A stretch of DNA of 64,000 nucleotides from Symsagittifera roscoffensis (taxonomy: Eukaryota; Xenacoelomorpha; Acoela; Convolutidae): positions 65,470,647 through 65,534,646 of the forward strand of contig NC_087062.1 in the NCBI RefSeq assembly GCF_963678635.1, written 5' to 3'. Both the position numbers and the translations under genes were made by a program. The notes beneath the pieces are model-generated. The model was not told the DNA's origin and did not search any database. It saw only the letters and a list, made by a program, of their open reading frames with translations. Positions 34,736 through 45,858 of the stretch are shown piece by piece. Every line of letters starts with the position of its first letter. Position 1 is the stretch's first letter.

Positions 34736-37305
34736 CAGCGTTTCTCCTGAAGGTTCTCATTTTCGTCAATCAGGAAAATCCCGTTTGGTCAAAGTGGTAA
34801 CGTCTCGAAAATGCCAATCCAAAAGCGTCCTAAGACGTCAGTTTTTGCGTTTTCAAAGAATCTCGAAAACTCCCTACCAGAAGGATCCCAATTTTGTCAG
34901 TCTGAAAAAGTCTCTGTTCATTAACCCAGAGGGTTCTCGAAAACACCAATCCGGAGGGATCCCGTTTTCCTCAACCCGGAAATTCCTGATTCCACTACTT
35001 GGGAATTGTCTTGGGAAAAGTGAGTGTTGAAGAATCTCAAAAACGCCTATTTGGAAGGCTCACGTGATCACCAAGCCGGAAGAGTAGTCCCGGTTTTGTC
35101 AATCCGAAAGCGTCTCGAAAAAGCCAATCCGAAAGGTCCCAAGTCATCAGTTGTTGCGTCCTCAAAAACTTTTGAAATTTTTAATCCAGAGGAATACCAT
35201 TTTTGCCAGTCTGGAAAAGTTAAGTTTTTGTCAAACCCAAAAAAATACAAAATTGTAAACCCTGTAGGGTCTTAAAAACACTAATCTGAAATGGCCCCGA
35301 TTTTTTCAATCCGGAAGTGTCCTGACTTCGCCAATCGGGAAGGATCTCGAAATTGCCAATCCAGAGCGTCCCAATTTCTTCAATCAAGAAGGATCCCGTC
35401 TTCATCAGTCTGGACAGTTCTCAAAAACCCCAATCCGAAAGCATCTTAAGTCGTCATTTTTTGCGTTTCCAAATTTCTCAAAAACTCCAATCCAGAAGGA
35501 ACCCAGACTGGAAAAGTCTCAACATTGTCATCCTAGGGGGTCTCAAAAACGCCAATCCGTAGGGGTTCTGATTCCTTCTTTCAGAAAGACCCTTATTCGG
35601 ATAAATTGGAAATTTCTTGACGACGTCAAAGAAAAAAGTCCCGATTTCGTCATTTCAGAAGAATCACGGTAAAGTCAGTGTTGAAGAATCTCGAAAACGC
35701 CTATTCGGAAGGCTCACAAAATCATCAATCCGGAAGAGTCTTGATTTCGCCAATCATGAAGTGTCTTTACGGACGCCAACCAAACACCTTTCGATTTCGT
35801 CAATCCGGGATAGCCCAAAATTTGTTAACCCCGAAAGATATCAAAAACACCAATCCAGAAGCGTCCCAAGTCGTCAATTGTTGCGTTTTCAAAGAATCAC
35901 GAAAGCCCCTTAATCAGAAATATCTCAATGTCGTCAGTCAGGAAAAGTCTCATGTTCTTCAACCCAGTAGGGTCTCGAAAACAACAATCCGGAGGATTCC
36001 CGATTTCGTCAGTCCAGACGAATCACAGAAACGCAAATGTTGAAGGCTAGCGAGAACGCTTTTTCAGAAGGATGACTGTTTCACAAATCCGGAAAGGTCC
36101 TGACTTTGCCCATCTGGAAGGTTTTCGGCGCCGCCAACCAGAAAAGTGCTGATTCCGTCAATCCGGAAGACCCGATTTTGCCAAACTGGAAGTTTCTTGA
36201 CGACACCAACCAAAAGCATCCCATTATCGTCAATCTGGAATAGTCCCCGTTTTGTCATTTCAAAAGGGTTCCAAGTCGTCAGCTTTTGCGTCTTTAAAAA
36301 TTATCCAACACTTTAATACAGAAGAATACCAATTTCGTCAGTCAGGAAAAATCTAATTTTGTCGATTCGGAAGTGTTCCAATGTTGCTCTTCCGGAAGGG
36401 TTTTCGAAAAACCAATCCGAAAAGGATCCCATTTCGTTTTTCCCGAAGACTCTAAACTTGCCGATCCGTAAGTGTCTTGACGACGACAATCAAACACGTC
36501 TCGTTTTTGTCAATCCGGAATAGTCCAAAATTTGTTAACCCGGAAGGGTCTCAAAAACACCAGTCTGGAATAGCCCCGATTTTGTCAATCCGGAAGAGTC
36601 CTGACCTCGCCAATCCGGAAAGATCTCGAAATTGCCAATACAGAACGTCCCAATTTCTTCACTCAGTAAGGCTCCCGTCTTCATCAGTCTGGACAGTTCT
36701 GAAAAACACCAATCTGAAAGCCTCTTGAAACGTCATTTTTTGAGTTTCCAAAATTCTTAATAACTCCAATCCAGAAGGATCCCAGTGTAGAAAAGTATCA
36801 TTTTCGCATCACCGATGGGTCCCAAAAACGTCTATAGACAGGGGTCTTGATTTCGTCAATCCTGAAAAAACCCGATTCCGCTAATTTAGATGTTTTTTGA
36901 CGACGCTAAGCAAAAAAAAATCCCAATTTTATGCATCCAGAAGAATCACAGAACCGCAAAGGTTGACGAATCTCGAAAACACCTATTCGGAAGGCTTACA
37001 ATTTTGCCAACTCGGAAGACTTTGTTCTCGCTAATCCCGACGTGTCTTGGATACGCCAACTAAAAGCGTCCCGATTGTGTCAAATCAGAATAGTCCAAAA
37101 TTTTTAACAAGGAAGGATCTCAAAAAACACCAACCGGAAAGGTCCCGATTTTGTCACTCCGTAGTGTTCTCAAAAATACCAATCTGGAAAGGTCTCAATT
37201 TTGTCAATAAGGAAAAGTCCGTCTTTGTCAATCTGGGAAGTTCTCAAAAATGCCAATCCAAAAGCGTACCAAATGTCAAATTTTGCGTTTTCAGCGAACC
37301 TCAAA
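34736..37305. repeat. degenerate 25-bp minisatellite array, unit 2
   Basis: This is the copy of 26431-29000 at offset 8305, nearly identical, so the array was duplicated after its units had already diverged from each other. No array-length change between the two copies is visible, suggesting little unequal exchange since the duplication. Confidence 0.85.
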
Positions 37306-37475
37306 AACTCCAGTCCAAAGGAAATCGGAATCAATCCAAGGACCCTCGGAAACTAAACGCTACAGAGGCCATCGGAATCAAGAACGATAGGGGGTGAAAG
37401 GTCTAATGTCAATAGACAAGGAAAAAACCCGTGACCCAGTGAACCAGTGAACCCGAAAAATAGAAGATTGGATTA

Positions 37476-38000
37476 TCGCTTGGTTGATCGGCTACAATAT
37501 AGATTTGGACTTGCTTATAGATGAAGAAGATAAGGTAGTCGCAGCGGCGAGAATGGAGAAGCATACGGAAGACAACTCTTCCACGTTGGGATCCGTGCGG
37601 TCTTCATGAAAACTACTGAAAAACAGCTGTAGAGCAGCTCTCCCGAGAACATCGCCTTTGAGAACATCATATTTGATCATGAAAGGAGGACTGGCAGCAG
37701 CAATTTACAAGACTCCAAGCATTCGAGGACTATTATGGAAAAAATTTGACTGGGCTGCTAACGACCCTTGAGTTTAGTTCTTCAACAGTACTGAACACTA
37801 TCATATTGAGTGAACCTGTTTGATAATCTCTGGTGGAACTGGTGGATATCTGAAAATCTTTTTTTTCTAGGGAACTCAGCCACAACATCTCATTGGCAAC
37901 ACAAAAAAGGTGTATGAATATGCTTTGTTAGTTTCTTCAAAAAGGTATTGATAAGCATTGGAACACTTGGTCAGTCTACCATGGAGAGCAGCGTTTCTTC
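37476..38000 (+). repeat. family R segment, third copy
   Basis: The segment starts tcgcttggttgatcggctac and continues through the standard R landmarks: gataaggtagtcgcagcggc, ttccacgttgggatccgtgc, catcgcctttgagaacatca and gataatctctggtggaactg, plus the tttttttctagggaactcag acceptor-like tract. It contains 5' sequence (the tcgcttgg portion) not seen in the copy at 25951. Confidence 0.65.
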
Positions 38001-38760
38001 TGAAGGTTCTCAATTTTGTCAATCAGGAAAATCCAGTTTTGTCAAAGTAGTAACGTCTCGAAAATGCCAATCCAAAAGCGTCCCAAGACGTCAGTTTTTG
38101 CGTTTTCAAAGAATCTCGAAAACTCCCCACCAGAAGGATCCCAATTTTGCGTTTCCAAAATTCTTAAAAACTCCAATCCAGAAGGATCCCAGTGCGGAAA
38201 AGTATCATTTTCGCATCACCGATGGGTCCCAAAAACGTCTATAGACAGGGGTCTTGATTTCGTCAATCCTGAAAAAACCCGATTCCGCTAATTTAGATGT
38301 TTTTGACGACGCTAAGCAAAAAAAATCCCAATTTTATGCATCCAGAAGAATCACAGAACCGCAAAGGTTGACGAATCTCGAAAACACCTATTCGGAAGGC
38401 TTACAATTTTGCCAACTCGGAAGACTTTGTTCTCGCTAATCCCGAAGTGTCTTGGATACGCCAACTAAAAGCGTCTCGATTGTGTCAATTCAGAATAGTC
38501 CAAAATAAAATTTTTAACAAGGAAGGGTCTCAAAAAACACCAACCGGAAGGGTCCCGATTTTGTCACTGCGTAGTGTTCTCGAAAATACCAAGCTGGAAG
38601 GGTCTCAATTTTGTCAATAAGGAAAGGTCCGTCTTTGTCAATCTGGAAAGTTTTCAAAAATGCCAATCCAAAAGCGTACCAAGTGTCAAATTTTGCGTTT
38701 TCAGCGAACCTCAAAAACTCTAGTCCAAAGGACATCGGAATCAATCCAAGGACCCTCGGA
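38001..38760. repeat. short 25-bp minisatellite array
   Basis: A shortened version of the 2.6-kb arrays. It starts at the same family R boundary, jumps from the first few units to units corresponding to ~36780 in the large array, and then follows that order to the end. This indicates one internal deletion of the array rather than independent growth. Confidence 0.75.
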
Positions 38761-38766
38761 AACAAA

Positions 38767-39504
38767 ACGCTACAGAGGCCATCGGAATCAAGAACGATAG
38801 GGGGAGAAAGGTCCCATGTCAATTGACAAGGAAAAACCCGTGACCCAGTGAACCAGTGAACCCGAAAAATAGAAGATTGGATTATCGCGTGGTTGATCGG
38901 CTACAATATAGATTTGGACTTGCTTAAAGATGAAGAAGATAAGGTAGTCGCAGCGTCGAGAATGGAGAAGCATACGGAAGACAACTCTTCCACGTTGGGA
39001 TCTGTGCGGTCTTCATGAAACCTACTAAAAACAGCTGTAGAGCAGCTCTCCCGAGAGCATCGCCTTTGAGAACATCATATTTGATCATGAAAGGAGGACT
39101 GGCAGCAGCAATTTACAAGACTTCAAGCATTCGAGACGCTACAGAGGCCATCGGAATCAAGAACGATAGGGGGAGAAAGGTCCCATGTCAATTGACAAGG
39201 AAAAACCCGTGACCCAGTGAACCAGTGAACCCGAAAAATAGAAGATTGGATTATCGCGTGGTTGATCGGCTACAATATAGATTTGGACTTGCTTAAAGAT
39301 GAAGAAGATAAGGTAGTCGCAGCGTCGAGAATGGAGAAGCATACGGAAGACAACTCTTCCACGTTGGGATCTGTGCGGTCTTCATGAAACCTACTAAAAA
39401 CAGCTGTAGAGCAGCTCTCCCGAGAGCATCGCCTTTGAGAACATCATATTTGATCATGAAAGGAGGACTGGCAGCAGCAATTTACAAGACTTCAAGCATT
39501 CGAG
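38767..39504. repeat. 369-bp direct tandem duplication within family R
   Basis: Sequence from acgctacagaggccatcgga to cttcaagcattcgag is present twice in direct order (38767-39135 and 39136-39504), almost without differences. It includes the junction segment and R landmarks. Identity suggests a very recent event. Confidence 0.9.
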
Positions 39505-40752
39505 TACTACTATGGAAAAAATATGACTGGGCTGCTAACGACCCTTGAATTTAGTTCTTCAGCAGTACTTAACACTATCATATTGAGTGAACCTGTTTGA
39601 TAATCTCTGGTGGAATTGGTGGATATCTAAAAAAATCTTTTTTTTCTAGGGAACTCAGCCACAACATCTCATTGGCGACACAAAAAGGTGTATGAATATG
39701 CTTTGTTAGTTTCTTCAAAAACGTATTGATAAGCATTGGAACACTTGGTCAGTCTACCATGGAGAGCAGCGTTTCTTCTGAAGGTTCTCAATTTTGTCAA
39801 TCAGGAAAATCCCGTTTTGTCAAAGTGGTAACGTCTCGAAAATGCCAATCCAAAAGCGTCCCAAGACGTCAGTTTTTGCATTTTCAAAGAATCTCGAAAA
39901 ATCCCTACCAGATGGATCCCAATTTTGCGTTTCCAAAATTCTTAAAAACTCCAATCCAGAAGGATCCCAGTGTGGAAAAGTATCATTTTCGCATCACCGA
40001 TGGGTCCCAAAAACGTCTATAGACAGGGGTCTTGATTTCGTCAATCCTGAAAAAACCCGATTCCACTAATTTAGAACATCATATTTGATCCTGAAAGGAG
40101 GACTGGCAGCAGCAATTTACAAGACTCCAAGCATTCGAGGACTACTATGGAAAAATATGACTGGGCTGCTAACGACCCTTGAATTTAGTTCTTCAACAGT
40201 ACTGAACACTATCATATTGAGTGAACCTGTTTGATAATCTCTGGTGGAACTGGTGGATATCTGAAAATCTTTTTTTTTTCTAGGGAACTCAGCCACACCA
40301 TCTCATTGGCGACACAAAAAAAGGTGTATGAATATGCGTTGTTAGTTTCTTCAAAAAGGTACTGATAAGCATTGGAACACTTGGTCAGTCTATCATGGAG
40401 AGCAGCGTTTCTCCAACTCTTTGCTCTTTGGAAAAAGGATGAGAACACTGCCAAAAATCAAGCCTTAATAGTAGTGCTATATGTGAAGTATGCAATAAAA
40501 AGTCGCCTCAGCTGATGTATAGCGGGTTTGACCGGAGAATTTCGAAAAAAAGAATTTCGATGAAAGCAAAAATTTCAATTACCAGAAAGTATTTATGATA
40601 CTGGCATTGAGAAATTTGATGATAGATGATGAAGCAACCCCAGCATGTGCAAAACCGAAGAAGCTGATGCTCATGTTGGAGTTCAGTTTGGCTCCAGCGT
40701 TGATCACATGTGCGAATATACTAAACGAAGTTTGTGAGCAAAACGGAAGATG
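39505..40752 (+). repeat. family R segments flanking a short minisatellite, interrupted by the LTR element
   Basis: Family R continues to about 39780, a short array of 25-bp units occupies 39780-40070, and a further R copy follows from gaacatcatatttgatcctg. This last copy is not followed by minisatellite after ggagagcagcgtttctcc. It continues with a segment whose predicted residues (ALRNLMIDDEATPACAKPKK near 40606) align with the region at 63840-63960. The LTR element begins at 40753, cutting this copy. Confidence 0.6.
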
Positions 40753-41162
40753 TGAGTTACAACCGATGTGGTTAACTCATAGAGTAATTTCGGATAGGGT
40801 ACACCGTCTGCTCGTCACGCTATCTTATTTTCGGCCGGATAGATTCGTGCAACTTCTTAGTCTAATACCGATCCTAAACTTACTCTTATACTTTCTAGTC
40901 TCAGGGTGTTTAACTAGTCTCTGCTAGGCTCAATAGATCTAGGGTATACTGGTTTTTTGCGGCTGCTGAAGTTCTCTTGGAGAGACAACTAATTTCTAAG
41001 TTAAATTCAAATCTCTCTGGTGCTGAAATTACAAGTAATTTCAGCACTTACAAATAAGTGGGTTGTTAGTTAGATGGATCATGATTGGTTAATATTAAAT
41101 ACTTTACAGTGGTAAAATATCTAATTTATCCAATCATAAAATGTAGTTTAGATCAGGTTCCA
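40753..41162 (-). repeat. 3' LTR of the giant element
   Basis: On the plus strand it starts tgagttacaaccgatgtgg and ends gatcaggttcca, giving TG...CA ends. It is aligned base for base with 56743-57152 at a constant offset of 15990. Differences include three near the start (cac/tgc region), c or g near 40847, a or c near 40876 and g or a near 40951. The adjacent minus-strand sequence CGGATGGG could be a weak polypurine tract. Confidence 0.9.
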
Positions 41163-42972
41163 CCCATCCGGGTTTTACAGAGTTTTTTAGAATTATCTTT
41201 CTGCAATTCAAAGGATGGATGATGAACGTTGGTATTTGGCGAACATCGTATTCTTGTCCGGTTCCTCTTGTTAGAGAAGTTCCAGGACGCTGGAGTTAGG
41301 GGCATCAATCGTTGTGTCTTCTTGTGACAACGACTGTGTTTCCCAACGAAATCAATCTGATTTCAAAATGGTTTGCTATGACGGGTTTTTCTGTATTATG
41401 TAGAGAACTTGTTTTTTGTTCAACCTCGTCTGGGAATGGCGTGGAAATTGTGCGTGGAGGGGATGCCTTGTAACTCGGATCTGTACGTATACTTGAACAT
41501 CGAGGTGGTCATTGGTCTAGTTCAATGAAGTCCTTTTCTGCGAAGTCAAGTCGTACTCTAAATCCTTTGAGTTGTGATTGTGGACGGCATATCGGTTGTG
41601 GTTAGCCATTCTTGTTCGAGTGTAGTGGGGTCATTTTGTCTTTGGATGTTCGTCTTTGTTGGTGTGTGCTGATCTATATACTGCAAGGTATGATTTACAT
41701 TTTATAAAATTTTTATTAGTTCAGTTTTTTAATTATGAATTTAGTTAGTTGTTTTCACAAAATCATTTTGTTTTAGTTCGGTTATTTTGAAGAGTTACTC
41801 ACCCTTGAGTACCTCTTCTTAAAAATAGAAGTGTGGTCACAAAGCGTGGATGTAGCGCGGTGGGTTAGGCCGGCTATAGAGCATGCTCAGGACGTCCTCT
41901 CTGCTGGGTTAGGCCAGGAGTGGGAGTATGATTTCGTGCGGTTTCTTTGAGAAGTCCTGTTATGTGATAACGTTTTATGTTGGGTTTGTGTTGGTCTTTC
42001 TTATGTTCCTTTGGTTGTGTCCTTTTTGTCAAAAATCAAATTGTTTTTCTTATGGGTTTGTCTTTCGACTTTTTTGTGTTTTATTATTTCTTTCTTAGAC
42101 TTTATAATAGTCTTCAAAAGAAAAAATTATCCAGTTTTAAACTGGGTTAATCCGGTTTGGGTACCGTTGGTTTTCTTTTCTTAGTCATGCTGTTATTTTA
42201 TGATTTGTGGTGTTTAGTAAGCTGCGTTGGTTAGTTTGGTTTAGTTTATAATTCCTTTCCAACCGGGTTAAAGGAAAGTTTGAAACTTGTTATCGTGTGT
42301 TAGAGTTGTTGAGTGTGAAAACTTGAAACTGAAATTCATTATTTAAACAATTCTTCATGGGCGAGCTGTGCGAGTTTGGATAGAGTTCCTGTGCGAATAA
42401 AGGAAAATATCAAAAGGTTAGTACTGCATTTTCATTTTATCAATTTATTACATAGAATTTCAATTTTACTGCTAGTTTTTTTTGGGGGAAATTTAAAGTT
42501 ATCAATTTTCATCATATTTAAATTTACTGTTTTATGGGGGAATAATTTATAAATTAATTTACTACATTTGGTATAAATTTTATCAGATTATCTTGTGGAA
42601 AATATTAATGGAGTTTAGAATAATTTTAACAAGTTTTTATTTTTTATTTTCCTTTTCTGTTTTTGCAGATGATCGTGGTATGAAGACTAAAAATCTAAAA
42701 GAAACATGAGTAAGGAATGGTTAGTATTAATTTAAATTTATTAGTTAAGAATATTTGTAAATTATACTTACCTGTTAATTGTCTGGGAAAAAGCCGTGGG
42801 GAAAGATGTCGCGTATTATGTCTGAATTTGTTGGTAATTTTGCAAGTATGCGAATGATGTTTTTAGTTTGGAGCAGTGGCCAAAGCAATTGAAATGCTTT
42901 AATAGTTTTTAGTTCTTCGGTGCCTACTGCAAACTCATAAGGTGTGTTTTGAATGAGATTATATATTTTGTG
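41163..42972 (-). other. 3' region of the giant element
   Basis: No coding frame is supported. The stretch is T/G-rich on the plus strand, contains two nearby gggttaggcc motifs (around 41862 and 41908) and ends next to the 3' LTR. It may be an extended 3' UTR or the remains of another frame. Confidence 0.45.
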
Positions 42973-44583
42973 TTAGTATAATGTATTGTGAATAAATTCT
43001 AATATAGGGATTTCTATAGGTTGGATAAATTCATGTGGGACAAGGAAGTGTCTGGATTCTTCGGCATTAAAGGTCTTCGTGATGGGACAAAATATATACA
43101 TTTGTGTTACTGGGTCATAAATGCGGAGGATGCAGTGGAGGTTAGTATCTTTAATGCAATAGGTGAAATTAAGAAAAAATGGTGAAGTGTACTTCGAGTT
43201 AAGAAACTGAAAACGATGGTGTGGTTGTCTTGATGGAGTATGTAGATCAAAATGATTTTGTATGAAGCGATAGTATGTATATGTGTGAGTCTGTTTAGTG
43301 CGTAACATAATGTCGTGTGAACAGTGCAAATCGCGTTCATGTGGTGCAAGGAAGTGAAAAGTTAGTGAAAATAATTGAAATTTTTCTTTAAAACTTTCGT
43401 AAGCTTGCATATCAGTTAGTGCTTCAGAAATGATGTGATCATATTTTCTATCAAAAAAATTAAGTGTGAATACATATGATGTTTTGATGAAGAATTTTTC
43501 TGTTAGTTGTGGGTTAGCGAAGCGGTCGTCATCTAAAAATTGGTCTTGATTAGTTCGGATGATATTATGGTCGTAATATTCTATTGCAAATTCGTTAGCT
43601 CGGGGTGCAGTGAATGTTTTTAGTGATTTTTTATATCCTATATAAGTAAATTGTCTAGGTGTTAGTGTTGCGGTGAGTCTATATAACATATTTTTATTCT
43701 TTTCTATGTCGTCATGAGTACTAGATAGTGGCAGGCAAATGGGGTTAGTAAAATGATAATATGCTGTCCAATGAAGTGTGGGCATTAAAACATGTTCATT
43801 TACAAAACTACGTGTGTCGTTAGTGTCGTTAGGTGTATTTATTGTATATTGTGGAAATGAGGGTAAGGTGATTGCTAGAAAATCTTTCGTATTGGTGTGT
43901 TGTGGGTGATTAAAATATTCGCAGGCTGTTCCTGGTTTGGTCGGGAATGGATGGTTTGGGAATTTTCTTTCGAAAGTGCGATAAGCTCGGTGATTGCTAT
44001 TAGATGATTCGGTGGATGTGGATGATTGTGCTAACGATGCAGTATAGGCTGAGGAGGGTGTAGGAGTAGGTGGGTTTGAGGATTCTATTGTGGATGAAAT
44101 TTGATTTATAGTGAGGGTGTTAGGGTGTATTAGCTGTTGTTGTAGGGTGATAAAATTATCGAGTTCTTGGGAGATTTGGGGAGTATCGGGAGAATTAAAT
44201 GATCGGTCGGAATGAAATGAAGAATAGGTTGGGGTTACTTGTGAAGCATAAGAGGGAGTAGAAACGGACGGGAGTAGATTATTTGGTTGGATCGGTTGAA
44301 AAGGGGGCTTTGAAAAAACTGAGGAGTTGGTTTGAAAATTATTAGATGGAGATATTTCGGAGTCTGCAAATTCGTCAGGGGTTTCTATATTAGGGTTAAT
44401 AAATTGTGAAATGGAGTATAAAACTGAAATATCTGAATTAGTATCCGAATTCATGCTTGATGTTATATTAATAGTTGGAAAATTGGGTGGCGGGAAAGCA
44501 AAAAGTGGGATTATTGTGATTGGAGTGTTGAGGTTGGTTGGATGGGAATTTGAGCGGTGTAGGGATCCAAGTTGTCGGCTCAT
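42973..44583 (-). CDS. third ORF of the giant element, 536 aa, unknown function
   Basis: An intact frame from ATG 44583 to TAA near 42973. Residues 1-210 are Pro/Ser/Thr/Asn-rich and probably disordered, like the ORF just upstream. From about 230 the protein looks globular: HWTAYYHFTNPICLPLSS, LTPRQFTYIGYKKSLKTF, FFIKTSYVFTLNFFDRKYD and LHCILRIYDPVTQMYIFCP. No signal peptide, furin site, fusion peptide or C-terminal membrane anchor is visible, so it does not look like a retroviral envelope. It is the longest frame in the window and free of stops although pol is broken, suggesting it stayed intact longest or decays slowly. It could be fused to the upstream ORF by frameshift or reinitiation. 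Confidence 0.7.
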   Translation of the reverse strand: MSRQLGSLHRSNSHPTNLNTPITIIPLFAFPPPNFPTINITSSMNSDTNSDISVLYSISQFINPNIETPDEFADSEISPSNNFQTNSSVFSKPPFQPIQPNNLLPSVSTPSYASQVTPTYSSFHSDRSFNSPDTPQISQELDNFITLQQQLIHPNTLTINQISSTIESSNPPTPTPSSAYTASLAQSSTSTESSNSNHRAYRTFERKFPNHPFPTKPGTACEYFNHPQHTNTKDFLAITLPSFPQYTINTPNDTNDTRSFVNEHVLMPTLHWTAYYHFTNPICLPLSSTHDDIEKNKNMLYRLTATLTPRQFTYIGYKKSLKTFTAPRANEFAIEYYDHNIIRTNQDQFLDDDRFANPQLTEKFFIKTSYVFTLNFFDRKYDHIISEALTDMQAYESFKEKFQLFSLTFHFLAPHERDLHCSHDIMLRTKQTHTYTYYRFIQNHFDLHTPSRQPHHRFQFLNSKYTSPFFLNFTYCIKDTNLHCILRIYDPVTQMYIFCPITKTFNAEESRHFLVPHEFIQPIEIPILEFIHNTLY

Positions 44584-45858
44584 CGTGGGCTAAAAAAATT
44601 ATTATTTTGAGACTGAAAAGCGGTGGTATGGGGTTGTTCTATAATTTGTTCATATGTATTATCATCTTGTGAATGATGTGTCACTATATGTTGTATGGGC
44701 CTTTGCGATATGTTTGGTCTAAAATTTGGGTTATGTGTTATTGCTAGGTTTCGGAAATTACGTGGTACTAAGGATAATGGATGGTTATGTGGTAGGGGTG
44801 GCAACTGTGGTGCTGTAGGCGTTACTTCTATGTTATTATGTTCTTCGTTGTATGTGTTCTGTGTTGTCGCTATTTTTGTATTATATTCTTTGATTTGTGC
44901 GTCTAGAAGAATTGTTTAGTTTAACCGTGATTTCAAATTTTAATTGTAGACTATTTTGTTGGAGTATTTGGATGTTATGGTCACGAATGTCTTCGTGGAT
45001 GTCTTGTCTATACTGTAGTCTATGGAGTGCCCAGTTGTGGAGTCGGTTACTTTCCGGGTGTTGTCCAATTAATGGTGGGGGTGCTGTGAACGTATTCCAA
45101 TCTAATCTTAAAGGGGTATTTGTTGATGATTGTTCTCGATATCTAGCGTCGAGGTTATTTGGAAAATTTAGGGGGAAAGGCGTCGGTGAAATCTGGCTTA
45201 TTGATGGTGTTGACGGTAGTGATAATGTTTCTGGTAGTGATGATGATGTTGTTGTATCCGTAGAAATATCTATTGGGTCATTTATTAAATTTGGTTCACC
45301 TTGTGTGAATGATTGTGTTGTCCAATATGGTAGTCGTGATGTTTGGTTTGGGGGGTTAAAGGGATTTTCACGTATTTGTTCAGATGTTGGTGTTGAACCT
45401 ACGTAATCTGAGGGTATACTTGAGGTGCTACGTTGTGAAAGAAGTGTAGGGGTTTCCGGTAAAATGCTAATTGGGTTTTCTGGAGTACTTGGTGATGGGG
45501 ATTGGGGTATATCAAAATGAACTCGGGGGGTTTGAAAATTTCTATTTCGTCGTGGATGAATAATTTGTCTGTTTATTTCAACTGTATTTTAGTTTTGACT
45601 AATATTTCTTATTCTACTTAATTCTTGTGGTAGTGTAGGGTAAAAGTTATATGTTGGTTCACTTAGAGGTGCCTGTCGCTGAACTGGTTCTAATGGTTCT
45701 TCAAAAGTATATGGGTTATCTTGGAAAGAAATTCGTGTAGATGTTTGGGGGTTTTGGCTAGTTGTAGGTATTGTCGGGTTTTCTTGGGATGTTGTCGGTG
45801 AAGACTGACTGTGTGATTGTTGGTTAGGAATTTTTGAGGGTTTTTTGATTGATTTCTT
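44580..45858 (-). pseudogene. Pro/Ser/Thr-rich ORF upstream of ORF3, one stop and one frameshift
   Basis: The same frame is open from 45858 to 44884, apart from one TAA at 45591-45589, and encodes Pro/Ser/Thr/Gln-rich protein (for example FEEPLEPVQRQAPLSEPTYN). Near 44890 a single-base shift leads to a frame continuing to TGA 44582-44580 (ending NNNFFSPR). About 425 codons in all. The TGA overlaps the ATG of the next ORF in an ATGA arrangement. Composition suggests a disordered protein. The plus-strand frames over this area are mirror shadows. Confidence 0.5.

Larger units (their letters stand above)
29180..37475. repeat. tandem segmental duplication, unit 2 (8296 bp)
   Basis: This is a direct repeat of 20621-29179. 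It ends at gattggatta (37475), after which the sequence diverges into tcgcttggttgatcgg. A 253-bp block present in unit 1 (about 26067-26320) is missing at about 34625. At that junction the motif cacactgaaaat is present twice in tandem, as expected from template slippage during repair. Confidence 0.93.

Noticed and set aside
26431-40070. CRISPR-like array
   Set aside because: Units are contiguous without unique spacers, and the context is clearly eukaryotic.
40595-40927. 110-codon plus-strand frame
   Set aside because: It crosses from family R sequence into the LTR, so as a unit it is an insertion artefact; its LTR part recurs at 56690-56917.
44411-45406. Plus-strand frames up to 169 codons
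   Set aside because: They are mirror images of the Pro/Ser/Thr-rich minus-strand coding region and are Val/Leu/Cys/Trp-rich as expected of antisense reading.
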